Source: Lachnospiraceae bacterium NE2001
GTDB taxonomy: Bacteria; Bacillota; Clostridia; Lachnospirales; Lachnospiraceae
Direction of reading: 5' to 3'
DNA: 64,000 bases
NCBI GenBank assembly: GCA_900110635.1
Contig: FOEK01000008.1
Span: 1-64,000 of the forward strand
Below, in pieces: positions 8,122 through 16,720 of this stretch. A program made the position numbers and the translations under genes. Position 1 is the first letter of the stretch; each line of letters begins with the position of its first letter. Below the pieces are notes generated by a model that did not search any database, had not been told where the DNA came from, and saw nothing but the letters and a program-made list of their open reading frames with translations.

Positions 8122-9540
8122 CTACTCGACCTTTGCAGGATTACTTTGAATAGTAACAACCTGTGCCATAAGTTCACCATCATGAACCTTGATATTTATC
8201 TCGTCATTCACCTGAACATCATTTACCGAAGTGATGGGCTCGCCAGCCTTCTCGATGTAGCCAAATCCGCCGATCAGCTTCTTGGCCGGATTCTGCGCAT
8301 CCAGCATCTTTATCTCGCTGACGCAGGCATTCCACTTCTCGGTAAAACGTTCACGAATATTCATATTTATATTTTCTGTTAAATGTGTCAGATCAGACTC
8401 CATGCCTTCGAGTCTGACCTTAGGACTATTCATCTGAACTCCAGCAGTCATACTGCCAAGTGCATTTTCATATAGGTTCAGCACCCTAAGGATATTATGG
8501 GACATATCCCGGGAATAGCCCTCCAGCTCTGCAAAACGGTTGTTCAGTTTAAGCACTGGGCTCTTATTCTCGATTTCAAGACGAGTCTTCTCAAGCCAAT
8601 GAGCGTAGTCGTCATATTTGGTATAAATTGAGCTGTTCATCCTCTCAATCTGGTTATCTATCTTTTCAAGCTCGGACACAACATCGAAAACCGCATCGTA
8701 GGCCGCATCCGTCGGGTTGTTGGATAACTTATCAACCGCATAATCAGCAAGAGTTCTGTTAGGCGTATGGCCGGTTCCTGCAATGATGTAGGTGTTACAA
8801 TGGTAAATAGCCTCTACTACCTCAACGTCATCAAAAGCAGTAAGGTCCAGCTTGTCACCACCACCTCGACCGATGATGATGATATCGACATCCTCTTTTT
8901 TATCGAAGAATCTGATAGCATTTGCAATGCTAGCCCCAGCTCCCGCACCCTGAACCGACGAATGCAAGAGATACAGCTGAACGTAAGGATTCTTCTTCTG
9001 TACCGTCTTCTCTATATCATAACGAGCATCTCCCGCCTCGGAGGTAATAATACCTATTGCCCTCGGATATTTTGGAGCCTGAGGTTTCTTATGAGCCGGA
9101 TCAAAATAACCCTTCTGTTCAAGCTCAAGACGTCTCTTCTCTCGCTCGGCCTTTGCCTGTCCTTCTTCATCGGTAAGGAACACTGACTTCACAATTATAC
9201 TGACCTGAGAATTAGCATTATAGCAGTTAACAGTACCAAAGACAGTGATGACGTCACCGACCTTAATCTTCGTCTTATCCTTGCTGAACTGGTTAAACCC
9301 TTTGAACCATTTACAGGTAAGTCGCAGAAATACATCCTTGCCATCCTTATCTTTCTGGCTAGCCTTTTCTACAAGAGTTATATAGATATGGCCTGATGGA
9401 TACATCTTATAGCTGGAGACCTCAGCCTTCACTCGGACTCCAGAAAGAACTATATCATTTTCCAGAACATCGTTGATCTCGTCATACAGTTCCTCAAGAC
9501 GGAAAATCTTATTCGGTTCTCTTTTGCCTAGTTTACTCAT
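8122..9540 (-). CDS. xseA: Exodeoxyribonuclease VII large subunit
   Basis: Catalytic subunit of exonuclease VII: an N-terminal OB-fold (about 1-110), then the catalytic domain with AIGIITSEAGDARYDI and the RGGGDKLDLTAFDD motif, then a long coiled-coil region and a C-terminal beta tail. I prefer the ATG at 9540 (472 residues), which has AAGGGG immediately upstream and places FRLEELYDEI at the expected N-terminal position. An in-frame ATG at 9594 would add 18 residues not typical of the family. Confidence 0.93.
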   Translation of the reverse strand: MSKLGKREPNKIFRLEELYDEINDVLENDIVLSGVRVKAEVSSYKMYPSGHIYITLVEKASQKDKDGKDVFLRLTCKWFKGFNQFSKDKTKIKVGDVITVFGTVNCYNANSQVSIIVKSVFLTDEEGQAKAEREKRRLELEQKGYFDPAHKKPQAPKYPRAIGIITSEAGDARYDIEKTVQKKNPYVQLYLLHSSVQGAGAGASIANAIRFFDKKEDVDIIIIGRGGGDKLDLTAFDDVEVVEAIYHCNTYIIAGTGHTPNRTLADYAVDKLSNNPTDAAYDAVFDVVSELEKIDNQIERMNSSIYTKYDDYAHWLEKTRLEIENKSPVLKLNNRFAELEGYSRDMSHNILRVLNLYENALGSMTAGVQMNSPKVRLEGMESDLTHLTENINMNIRERFTEKWNACVSEIKMLDAQNPAKKLIGGFGYIEKAGEPITSVNDVQVNDEINIKVHDGELMAQVVTIQSNPAKVE

Positions 9541-9623
9541 ATAACCCCTTAACCATAGTTGAATATGCCATCTGAATAACCTTTTATTATTCATATGACC
9601 TACATTTGTTCAATGGCCTGCAT

Positions 9624-10010
9624 TTATTCGATAATACCAGAAAGGACACCGTTGATAAAGCCTGCGGACTTGTCGTCGCAGTAGCTCTTTGCCAGTTCGA
9701 CTGCTTCGTTAATTGCCACCTTCTCTGGTATGTCTTCATCATAACGAAGCTCATAAATCGCAAGCCGGAGGATGGCCAGCTCGCTCTTTCCAAGGCGGCG
9801 TATCTTCCATTTGTTGCTACGGGTGTCAATCTCCTTATCGATTTCCTCAAGGTGCTCCTTTATGGCAGCCACCTTGGTATCGATGTACTCCCTGTCCTTC
9901 TCTGATATCTTCTCTTCTTCCACTATCTCAAACTCAGGTACATCACCCTCGTAAAATGGAAACTGAAAAATTGTCTGAAATATTCTCTCTCTTAATTCGT
10001 GTCTTGTCAT
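9624..10010 (-). CDS. nusB: Transcription antitermination factor NusB
   Basis: A 128-residue NusB, which with NusE/S10 binds boxA RNA to promote antitermination of rRNA operons. It starts [16 protein letters not shown] and ends with the conserved [25 protein letters not shown] helix pair. An acidic insert (about 22-45, [16 protein letters not shown]) is a little longer than average. AGGAAAATGAT precedes the ATG. It lies between the Asp23 gene and xseA as in many Clostridia. Confidence 0.93.
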   Translation of the reverse strand: MTRHELRERIFQTIFQFPFYEGDVPEFEIVEEEKISEKDREYIDTKVAAIKEHLEEIDKEIDTRSNKWKIRRLGKSELAILRLAIYELRYDEDIPEKVAINEAVELAKSYCDDKSAGFINGVLSGIIE

Positions 10011-10054
10011 ATCATTTTCCTATTTCATTTATTTATGTCACTGTTTGTCACATT

Positions 10055-10432
10055 TTATTCGGAGAAGTCGATGCCCGATACCTTGACGTTGATAACGGAG
10101 CACTCAAGACCAGTCATTGTAAGCAGCGTGGTCTTGATCTTGTCCTGAATCTCCTTGGATACCTCAACGATGTTGTAGCCGAACTTTACCTCAACGGAGA
10201 CATCGACCTTTACCTTGTCCTCTTCGTACTGAACAATGATGCCCTTGGAGAGATTATTCTTTCCAAGCTTCGCAACTATATCTCTGGTGATACCACCTGT
10301 GAGGCGAGCAACGCCTTCAACCTCGGTGCAGGCAAGTCCAACTATGCTGGACACTACGTCATCGGCAATCTGAATAAAGCCTGAGCCTTCATCCTCGATG
10401 GTATACTTGTTATCTTTAACATTTTCAGCCAT
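10055..10432 (-). CDS. Asp23/Gls24 family envelope stress protein
   Basis: A 125-residue Asp23-fold protein. The domain (about 15-115) carries the usual IADDVVSSIVGLACTEVEGV start and VDVSVEVKFGYNIVEVSKEIQDKIK middle. Members associate with the cell envelope and are linked to stress or general surface physiology; no enzymatic role is known. It is the first gene of the housekeeping operon, with a very strong GAGGAGGAG site. A TATAAT box lies about 95 bases upstream. Confidence 0.92.
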   Translation of the reverse strand: MAENVKDNKYTIEDEGSGFIQIADDVVSSIVGLACTEVEGVARLTGGITRDIVAKLGKNNLSKGIIVQYEEDKVKVDVSVEVKFGYNIVEVSKEIQDKIKTTLLTMTGLECSVINVKVSGIDFSE

Positions 10433-10527
10433 TCTTAGTCTCCTCCTCGGTTACTTATATCTTCTTCAAGATTTTATAAAATCATCTAGCATTCTGTATG
10501 TGATTCCTGTTCTGCACGTACAGAGTC

Positions 10528-10533
10528 ATTATA
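10528..10533 (-). promoter_or_regulatory. Putative -10 box for the Asp23-nusB operon
   Basis: On the minus strand a TATAAT hexamer lies about 95 bases before the Asp23 ATG, beyond the terminator of the preceding gene. The -35 region is poor, so this is a candidate only. Confidence 0.35.
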
Positions 10534-10570
10534 CTTCATATCATTGCAATATGCTAGCGAAAAAAGGAAT

Positions 10571-10611
10571 AAAGAAAACCAAAAGAGTGATGAGTCAAAG
10601 CCCCATCACTC
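10571..10611 (-). terminator. Rho-independent terminator overlapping a stop codon
   Basis: Minus-strand stem GAGTGATG / CATCACTC with a 10-11-base loop, followed by CTTTTGGTTTTCTTT. The TGA stop of the upstream membrane gene lies inside the 5' arm. It should end that transcript before the Asp23 operon. Confidence 0.7.
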
Positions 10612-11091
10612 CCTGTAATTAACGTCTTTATATAATTTCCATTTGCGCTCATAGGTCAGGCACTGCTCGAAATGCACGGCGAGAAGCACCATATTTAATA
10701 TTCCAGGCATAATATTGAACATAAGTGTCTTAAGACCACTATAAGTTAAGATAAGACAACAAAACAATTCAACAAAACAAATGATTGCATTTACCAACTT
10801 ATAATTTACTAGTTCTCCTATAATGATGCATACTGCCAGCACAATGTACATCTTCACATAACTCTCAATATCGTATTCACCATTGATATACCATATATAG
10901 AAGAAATCCAATACCAGTATGGCAAAAAGTGCTATTCCTAGGTAAAGAAAGCTCTTTCGCTGCTTTGCCATATCCGCACTCTTCCAGTACTCCGTACGGG
11001 TGAAGGGCTTGGCGCTGTAGTAGTCACTGGAGGCCTCTACCTGGGCGGTACTGTTAATTGTATCATTGTCGTAGTAGTAATCCTCGTTCAT
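10606..11091 (-). CDS. Small integral membrane protein, function unknown
   Basis: A 161-residue protein with a polar, Tyr/Asp/Asn-rich N-terminus (about 1-45) followed by three or four predicted transmembrane helices (about 47-67, 75-95, 97-118, 120-142) and a short basic tail. I do not recognise a family. It has its own promoter at 11136-11164 and a terminator overlapping its stop, so it is a single-gene transcript between the housekeeping operon and the divergent YfhO gene. AAAGGACTTATTGG precedes the ATG. Confidence 0.75.
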   Translation of the reverse strand: MNEDYYYDNDTINSTAQVEASSDYYSAKPFTRTEYWKSADMAKQRKSFLYLGIALFAILVLDFFYIWYINGEYDIESYVKMYIVLAVCIIIGELVNYKLVNAIICFVELFCCLILTYSGLKTLMFNIMPGILNMVLLAVHFEQCLTYERKWKLYKDVNYRE

Positions 11092-11135
11092 CCAATAAGT
11101 CCTTTATTATCAACCATACTTTGATTTATTTCATA

Positions 11136-11164
11136 AGTATAACACAATTTTCTCTTTTCAACAA
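11136..11164 (-). promoter_or_regulatory. Sigma-A-type promoter, minus strand
   Basis: TTGTTG (-35), a 17-base spacer, then TATACT (-10) preceded by TGT (extended -10), reading on the minus strand about 45 bases upstream of the small membrane gene. Spacing and the TGn extension support it. Confidence 0.6.
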
Positions 11165-11195
11165 AAAAACAAGCATAGTAAACTTATAATAATTT

Positions 11196-11204
11196 TGTTA
11201 TAAT
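11196..11204 (+). promoter_or_regulatory. Extended -10 promoter for YfhO-like gene
   Basis: TGTTATAAT, a perfect extended -10 element (TGnTATAAT), lies 40 bases before the ATG at 11244. No good -35 hexamer is present. It is divergent from the promoter at 11136-11164, and the -10 elements are about 55 bases apart. Confidence 0.55.
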
Positions 11205-11243
11205 GCGTTTTGGTCTAAATCAAAAGTAAAGGTGATAATTTCA

Positions 11244-14207
11244 ATGGTATATATAAAGAAAACTGGTTCAAAATTACTAAACAAATATAAGTCTTTAGAT
11301 ATAACTACTCGCTTTTTTATTCTATATACTCTTATTTTTCTATCAGTATCCTACATGGTATTCTATGAATTTATTATCAACAAAAAATCTCTAGTCTGGA
11401 TGCACGACGGATATGACCAGCATACAAAGGCAGCTGTATACATATCTCAATGGATGAGGGGCTATCTCTATAATATTATAAAAAAACACGATTTTGCTCC
11501 ACAAACATACAGCTTTGGTCTTGGATATGGTGGTGACATCGTGACAACACTTAACTTTTATGGGTTTGGAGATATCATATACCTTCCAACTATTAATATG
11601 TCACAACATGGAGCAATGCTTTATCATAACTTTATAAACTTCTTCAGATACTATCTTTCAGGGCTTTCATTTTACGCATTTTTTAATTACACACAGAAAG
11701 AGAATGGGTTCAGAGTATATCAGCCTATATCAGGAGCTCTTGTCTACACATACTGCGGCTATGCGATAGTTGCTGGAATAAGACACCCTCAATTTCTTAT
11801 ACCTATGGTGATGTTTCCACTTGCTCTGCTAGGATTAGAAAAACTCCTTCGTGAAAAAAAACCTACAACTTTTATCATAATAGTATTCCTATCATCTATG
11901 GCAAACTTTATCCTGTTTTTTATGATGGCAATACTCATCGTAGTATATTTCTTCTGGAGAGAAATAAGTACTTATGGAATAAAGAATACCAAACAACTTT
12001 TCAAGGACTTACTAGTAACAGCCGCTTATGCCCTGCTTGGTCTACTCCTTGCAAGCGTTATTATAGTCCCCGTCATCATTATGCTTCTCGGAGATACCAG
12101 AACAAGTAAAGGATTAGATAATTTTTTCCTATATTCCTGGAAACAGGTCTGGGGTTTCCTCGAAGGTTTCCTTAATGTAAATAAACACGAAAGCTACACT
12201 TATCTTGCATACGGAGCTGCCGGTGCTATTTCTGTTTATTATCTATTAACCAACATTAAAAAGAACAAAAAACTGTTTTGGGCTTTTATTATCATAACGA
12301 TCTTCCTATGCCTTCCAGCCTTTGGATACCTAGTATATGGAACTTCCTATGCCGGAAACAGATGGGTATGGGCATATTCCTTCCTTGTTGGATATATTAC
12401 CGCCCAGTATCTACCAAAGATTATCTCTGTAACAAAAGAACAATATAAAAAACTGATTTTAGCTGCAATCATATATACCCTACTTCTTTTGGCACTTGAT
12501 TTCTCATTATCCATGGAATCATCTGTGCAGTTAATAATTATTTTTGCTGCCACATCATTAATAAGTATATATACTGACAATAAAAAATTAGCTGCAAAAA
12601 CAGCTCCTTTGTTTGCGATCATTCTTTCTGCATCATCGGTATTAGCATCCACATACTTCTATACTTCATATAAGTATGGAAATGTATCTGCTGACGCCAT
12701 AGATTATGCAACATTTGAAGATGGTGGTGAATTCTGGGCAACCGATGCAGCAACTTTAAACGAAATATATTCACCAAATTCATTTTACCGTTTAGCAGGG
12801 CAAAACCTTGTAACAAACGGTGGACTTCTTACAGGAGTATCAACAACCAGATACTTCTGGAGCACTTCAAACAAATATATGAATGAGTTCAGAAGCGAGA
12901 TAGGATTAAGTGACATTCACAATCGAATATTTAACTACTATGATCTAGATTATCGACCATATCTTTACTCGCTTTCTTCAGTATATGTATATAGACCATC
13001 AGGTGGAAAACATCCGTATGGTTTCTTCAATTCAACAGATTTGATGGATCATGATCCATACTACTATCTGCTAAATGAAAATGCCCTTCCAATAGGTTAC
13101 GGGTACAAAAATGTTGTATCCAGAGAAGTTGCAGATAATGTAGATGCTGCCACAAAAGAAAAACTAATGATGAAAGCTGCAATAATCGAGGATAATACTA
13201 TCGGCAGTCTAGATAAACTAAAAAAAGATGATATCTCCTCATATGGACTTTCTGAGATAAAGGAGTTCCCATACAAACAAGTTTGTGTCAGCGATGATAT
13301 AGTTGTAACCGACAATAAAATAATCACTACAGCGAACAACACAACTCTCAGTCTTGAAATAAACAATTCTGTTACCCCTACTGTACTTAAAGGTGAACAG
13401 ATGGATTATCTTGAGATTAAAGGTATAAGTTTTAAGGGAAATCCAGCATTAAATGTCTATAAGGGAAACGACAAAAAGTATGATCCAAATAGCCGCTATG
13501 GAAAAGATGAATGGAGAGAACTAACCACAAAAACAAGACGTGATATGGTAAGAAATGCTGTATACTACACAGAACAAGAAAACACAACCGTAACGATTAT
13601 TTTCCACTTCTCAGATAATTATCAGGTTTCTCAACCTATGGAGCTACATTCAAAAAACTCTCCTTGGGGAACAGACAATAACTACTTTATTATCAACTCT
13701 GGTATAGTAGACGGCCGAAGACTTCAATCAATTGACATCAATTTCCCTAGAATAGGAACATATGCGTTTGATAGTTTCCGAATTATTGGAACATCTATCG
13801 AAGGGTTTGTTGACGATGTAAATGATTTAAAAACAAGAACTGTAACCGATGTTGAACTGAACAAGAACAGTATCAGTTATGCAACTAATAAAATAACCTC
13901 AAAATACTCGGCTGACACTGACACCTTTCTTAGCTTCTCTATTCCTTACGGAGAAGGATGGTCAATATTTGTTGACGGGAAAGAAAAAGAGCTAGTCCGT
14001 TCAAATATTGCTTACATGGGAACCTATATTGAAGCAGGAAGCCATAATATAGAACTACGATATGAAACGCCTGGACTAAAACTTGGACTGATACTTAGCA
14101 TCCTTGGTGTATTAACATTTCTTGGTGTTTTGATAAAAGTCAAAATGTCTACTAACAAAGAAGAATCTTCAGATGAAGATTCAACTGAAGATTCTATCGC
14201 TAACTAG
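11244..14207 (+). CDS. YfhO-family multi-pass membrane glycosyltransferase-like protein
   Basis: A 987-residue protein of the YfhO family (GT-C-like fold). The best-studied YfhO proteins help glycosylate cell-wall polymers such as lipoteichoic acid on the outer face of the membrane. It has one N-terminal helix, an extracytoplasmic loop with DGYDQH (55-60, the presumed acidic active-site loop), about ten further membrane helices to roughly residue 470, a large extracytoplasmic beta-rich region, and a final helix before an acidic tail. ATG at 11244 is chosen because AAAGGTGAT sits eight bases upstream; an in-frame GTG at 11232 overlaps that site. It converges with the LuxE-LuxC gene, overlapping it by eight bases. 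Confidence 0.85.
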   Translation: MVYIKKTGSKLLNKYKSLDITTRFFILYTLIFLSVSYMVFYEFIINKKSLVWMHDGYDQHTKAAVYISQWMRGYLYNIIKKHDFAPQTYSFGLGYGGDIVTTLNFYGFGDIIYLPTINMSQHGAMLYHNFINFFRYYLSGLSFYAFFNYTQKENGFRVYQPISGALVYTYCGYAIVAGIRHPQFLIPMVMFPLALLGLEKLLREKKPTTFIIIVFLSSMANFILFFMMAILIVVYFFWREISTYGIKNTKQLFKDLLVTAAYALLGLLLASVIIVPVIIMLLGDTRTSKGLDNFFLYSWKQVWGFLEGFLNVNKHESYTYLAYGAAGAISVYYLLTNIKKNKKLFWAFIIITIFLCLPAFGYLVYGTSYAGNRWVWAYSFLVGYITAQYLPKIISVTKEQYKKLILAAIIYTLLLLALDFSLSMESSVQLIIIFAATSLISIYTDNKKLAAKTAPLFAIILSASSVLASTYFYTSYKYGNVSADAIDYATFEDGGEFWATDAATLNEIYSPNSFYRLAGQNLVTNGGLLTGVSTTRYFWSTSNKYMNEFRSEIGLSDIHNRIFNYYDLDYRPYLYSLSSVYVYRPSGGKHPYGFFNSTDLMDHDPYYYLLNENALPIGYGYKNVVSREVADNVDAATKEKLMMKAAIIEDNTIGSLDKLKKDDISSYGLSEIKEFPYKQVCVSDDIVVTDNKIITTANNTTLSLEINNSVTPTVLKGEQMDYLEIKGISFKGNPALNVYKGNDKKYDPNSRYGKDEWRELTTKTRRDMVRNAVYYTEQENTTVTIIFHFSDNYQVSQPMELHSKNSPWGTDNNYFIINSGIVDGRRLQSIDINFPRIGTYAFDSFRIIGTSIEGFVDDVNDLKTRTVTDVELNKNSISYATNKITSKYSADTDTFLSFSIPYGEGWSIFVDGKEKELVRSNIAYMGTYIEAGSHNIELRYETPGLKLGLILSILGVLTFLGVLIKVKMSTNKEESSDEDSTEDSIAN
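14151..14182 (-). terminator. Possible terminator of the LuxE-LuxC operon, inside the YfhO gene
   Basis: Minus-strand GAATCTTCA-TC-TGAAGATTC followed by TTCTTTGTT, located in the last codons of the convergent YfhO gene. A third arm (14186-14194) offers an alternative stem. The T-tract is weak, so this is tentative. Confidence 0.35.
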
Positions 14208-16656
14208 TAAGGCATTCAAAAAGATCATAGCCATCCCATTCAAAATCAAAATCCATAGTATGCCCCAGTTTTACAATTCTGTAAATACCCTGGGGCTTCT
14301 TTTTTTGTAATGGTTCTAGTATATCTTTGTCTCCCATCAGTCCGATGGTCTGGCAATGAGTGTCATTGCAAAAATCATAAAGCGTAGTTAAGTCATCTGT
14401 AGAATACTCATAGAATAAACCTGAGTTACCTCGGTAATCCATAAGGGCTGGTGTGAGTTTATCAACGTTTGCTCTAATAAGTGAGTTATCTTGTGGATTA
14501 GTTGAATTATTTGTTTCATTTACTACATTCAGATTTCCGTCGTACATGGCAGCGGCTTCGTAGATATTGGTTATCTTGTCTACTCCCTGAATGGTCTGGA
14601 AACTATATTTCTTATCTGCCAGTTCCTTTACAGATTTCCAGAAAATGCTCTGGGCTTCAGCTATCTTTGTGCCAGTCCAAACAACTACTCTAGGACTTGT
14701 ACAAGCATTTTGGTCAGAGAGGTATGTGTCATTATAGAAGTCGTTTGCAATTCTACTTATAGCTTTAACATCCAGTTTCCAACTAATACTATTATCTAGA
14801 GAATCAATACTATCTTTAGGTTTTTCAGATTGTTTTATCTGTTCTTTAGAATCGACCTGTTCAAAATAGTAATCCGAATCGATCACAGCCAGTGAATATC
14901 GATCAGCAAAGAGGACCTCTGTCGCACCTCCTTTTTGTGGAGACTTCTGGAGTTCTTCGATTGTTCTGTCGCCGCCCCAGATAACACGTACATCAGCGAG
15001 GCTTGATAGGTAGTCGTTAATCGACTTATCTCTCTCATACCGAACTAAAATGATATACGGTTTCATCTCAGGATGCTCTTCAAGAGCTGCCAGGATGGCT
15101 GCATTTATCATATCCACCTGAGCAAACTTCTTAGATGGAACACGGACTATGTTTGCATTTCCAGTTAGCAAGCCCGTGAATAAGGAGTAAGCATAATTAA
15201 CCGGGACATTTGACGGCGCTATATGGAAAAGTACTCCGCGACCCAAACGAGATTCCAACTTATCTTCGTAACGATTCCTATACTGAAGAACAGAGGCTTT
15301 TCTTAGCCAGAAGCCAAGGGTTATCACATCGGAAAATGCCCTGTTGGCTTTATTTGACAATAGTTTCTTTGATACCGTCTCTGTAAACTCAAGTATTGTA
15401 TCGTCAAATGGGCTAAGCGGTTTTGTCTCATTTATGTTTTGAAGAAGTTCCCTATTTCCAACCAAGAAATCTATCCTTGAAGTTTCATCAAGAATTCCCA
15501 GTATTTTTTCATCTGTTTTGACGGCATTATATGTTTTGTCGGCAGCATTACCCTTGCTCATCCTTGACTGTTGTCCTGCCGCAAAAGTATCGCTGCACCC
15601 ACGTATTTCAGCCGCTTTGATTCGGCCAAGTATCTTAAAGTATTTGCCTTTGCGACCGCAAGGGCAGTCATCTTCGCCAAGAATCACGCCCTCATCTTCG
15701 GTAAGGAGCGAGTGTCCCGGGTAGGACTCAGGGATAGCAGACACAACCTGCACTATGCCCTTCTCGCCAATCGCGCACTCTGCGAAGTCCCGCGGATTTC
15801 TCACTAGCACATCTGAAAAAATGCTGGCGTGAAGGTGTCCGCACTCACACTCCATATAGATGCAGCCTGTCTGCTCCACCATACCATAATAATCGTGGAT
15901 ATCCGAGAGGCCGCACACATCTTCAAGTCTTCTGTGGAACTCTTCCTCGGTAACCGCTTCATTTATCAACTTCTTCCAGCCACCGCCATGAATCATCACA
16001 GCATTAGATAGGTCAAATGACACCCCTTCCGATTTGAGCCTTGCAAGCTCAGCGTAAAAATACTGCCAGATCATAAAGGTAAAACCAAACAGTAGGATAC
16101 GTTTTCCTTTATGTGTTTCGAGAAACTCTTTCAACGCGTCGACATTTAGATGCATATTGTCATCCAGAGCGTAAATCTTCTTCGAACCAAATATGGAGAA
16201 GCCAAGAATACCAGCGCCTCTGGCAGAGAACATATTTCTATCTTTGATCACAGACGGACAATCGATAATGATCATCGGCATACGCTCGGAGCCTGTAAAC
16301 GAGCTGACTATCTTAACCATGGTCTTCTGCTGATTCGACGCTGTCGCTCTGTCGAGATATATTTTCGACACCTGCTGACCAGTGGTGCCTGAAGATGTCA
16401 TAGTCTTCACTATCGCATCATCTGGTACACTCTTCAGAGACATATCCTTGAAGAGACGGACCGGCAAAAACGGAATATCCTTATAAGTCCCCACTTTTTT
16501 TTCATCATAAGAAATGGCACTGAGCATTCTATTATACTCGGTACATTTCACTTTATGTAGTTCAGTCAGTTCGGTAAGCCTCTCCGTAAGAAGCATTTCC
16601 TTCTCTTCCTTCGCCAGGGAATATGGTTCTATTTGTAATAACTCATCGTAGTTCAT
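14200..16656 (-). CDS. LuxE-LuxC fusion: acyl-protein synthetase / acyl-CoA reductase
   Basis: An 818-residue natural fusion. Residues 1-360 are a LuxE-type acyl-protein synthetase (adenylate-forming loop SSGTTG at 88-93, EQTGCIYMECECGH, PGHSLLTEDEG, EDDCPCGRKGKY). After a polar linker (about 360-395), residues 400-818 are a LuxC-type acyl reductase with HIAPSNVPVNY, the RVIWGGDRTI motif and the catalytic cysteine C652 in DQNACTSPR. A second, lysine/serine-rich insert precedes that cysteine. Expected chemistry: activation of a carboxylic acid and NADPH reduction to an aldehyde. The domain order and size match my recollection of RfbN of the Vibrio cholerae O1 antigen cluster, proposed to act in tetronate synthesis. 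Separate paralogues lie at 53103-55535. Confidence 0.88.
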   Translation of the reverse strand: MNYDELLQIEPYSLAKEEKEMLLTERLTELTELHKVKCTEYNRMLSAISYDEKKVGTYKDIPFLPVRLFKDMSLKSVPDDAIVKTMTSSGTTGQQVSKIYLDRATASNQQKTMVKIVSSFTGSERMPMIIIDCPSVIKDRNMFSARGAGILGFSIFGSKKIYALDDNMHLNVDALKEFLETHKGKRILLFGFTFMIWQYFYAELARLKSEGVSFDLSNAVMIHGGGWKKLINEAVTEEEFHRRLEDVCGLSDIHDYYGMVEQTGCIYMECECGHLHASIFSDVLVRNPRDFAECAIGEKGIVQVVSAIPESYPGHSLLTEDEGVILGEDDCPCGRKGKYFKILGRIKAAEIRGCSDTFAAGQQSRMSKGNAADKTYNAVKTDEKILGILDETSRIDFLVGNRELLQNINETKPLSPFDDTILEFTETVSKKLLSNKANRAFSDVITLGFWLRKASVLQYRNRYEDKLESRLGRGVLFHIAPSNVPVNYAYSLFTGLLTGNANIVRVPSKKFAQVDMINAAILAALEEHPEMKPYIILVRYERDKSINDYLSSLADVRVIWGGDRTIEELQKSPQKGGATEVLFADRYSLAVIDSDYYFEQVDSKEQIKQSEKPKDSIDSLDNSISWKLDVKAISRIANDFYNDTYLSDQNACTSPRVVVWTGTKIAEAQSIFWKSVKELADKKYSFQTIQGVDKITNIYEAAAMYDGNLNVVNETNNSTNPQDNSLIRANVDKLTPALMDYRGNSGLFYEYSTDDLTTLYDFCNDTHCQTIGLMGDKDILEPLQKKKPQGIYRIVKLGHTMDFDFEWDGYDLFECLTS
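14262..14306 (+). terminator. Rho-independent terminator of the YfhO gene, inside the convergent gene
   Basis: Plus-strand hairpin with two stacked perfect stems: GCCCCAG / CTGGGGC outside and TTTACA / TGTAAA around an ATTC loop inside, followed by TTCTTTTTTT. It starts 55 bases after the YfhO stop and lies wholly within the coding tail of the minus-strand LuxE-LuxC gene. Confidence 0.7.
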
Positions 16657-16691
16657 ATAACTAATCTTTCTATATGCAGTAAAATAATAAA

Positions 16692-16720
16692 TGTGACAAA
16701 GTGATAATCACTTTGTCACA
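16692..16720 (-). terminator. Intercistronic palindrome, possible attenuator
   Basis: TGTGACAAAGTGAT and its exact complement ATCACTTTGTCACA are separated by one base. The TGA of the AMP-ligase gene lies in the palindrome. On the minus strand the stem is followed by TTTATTATTTT, so it can work as a leaky terminator or an RNA-stabilising 3' hairpin between the ligase and the LuxE-LuxC gene. A protein-binding palindrome is the alternative. Confidence 0.55.

Noticed and set aside
9587-9850. Minus-strand 87-codon frame in another frame of nusB
   Set aside because: Entirely inside nusB, which has strong family support.
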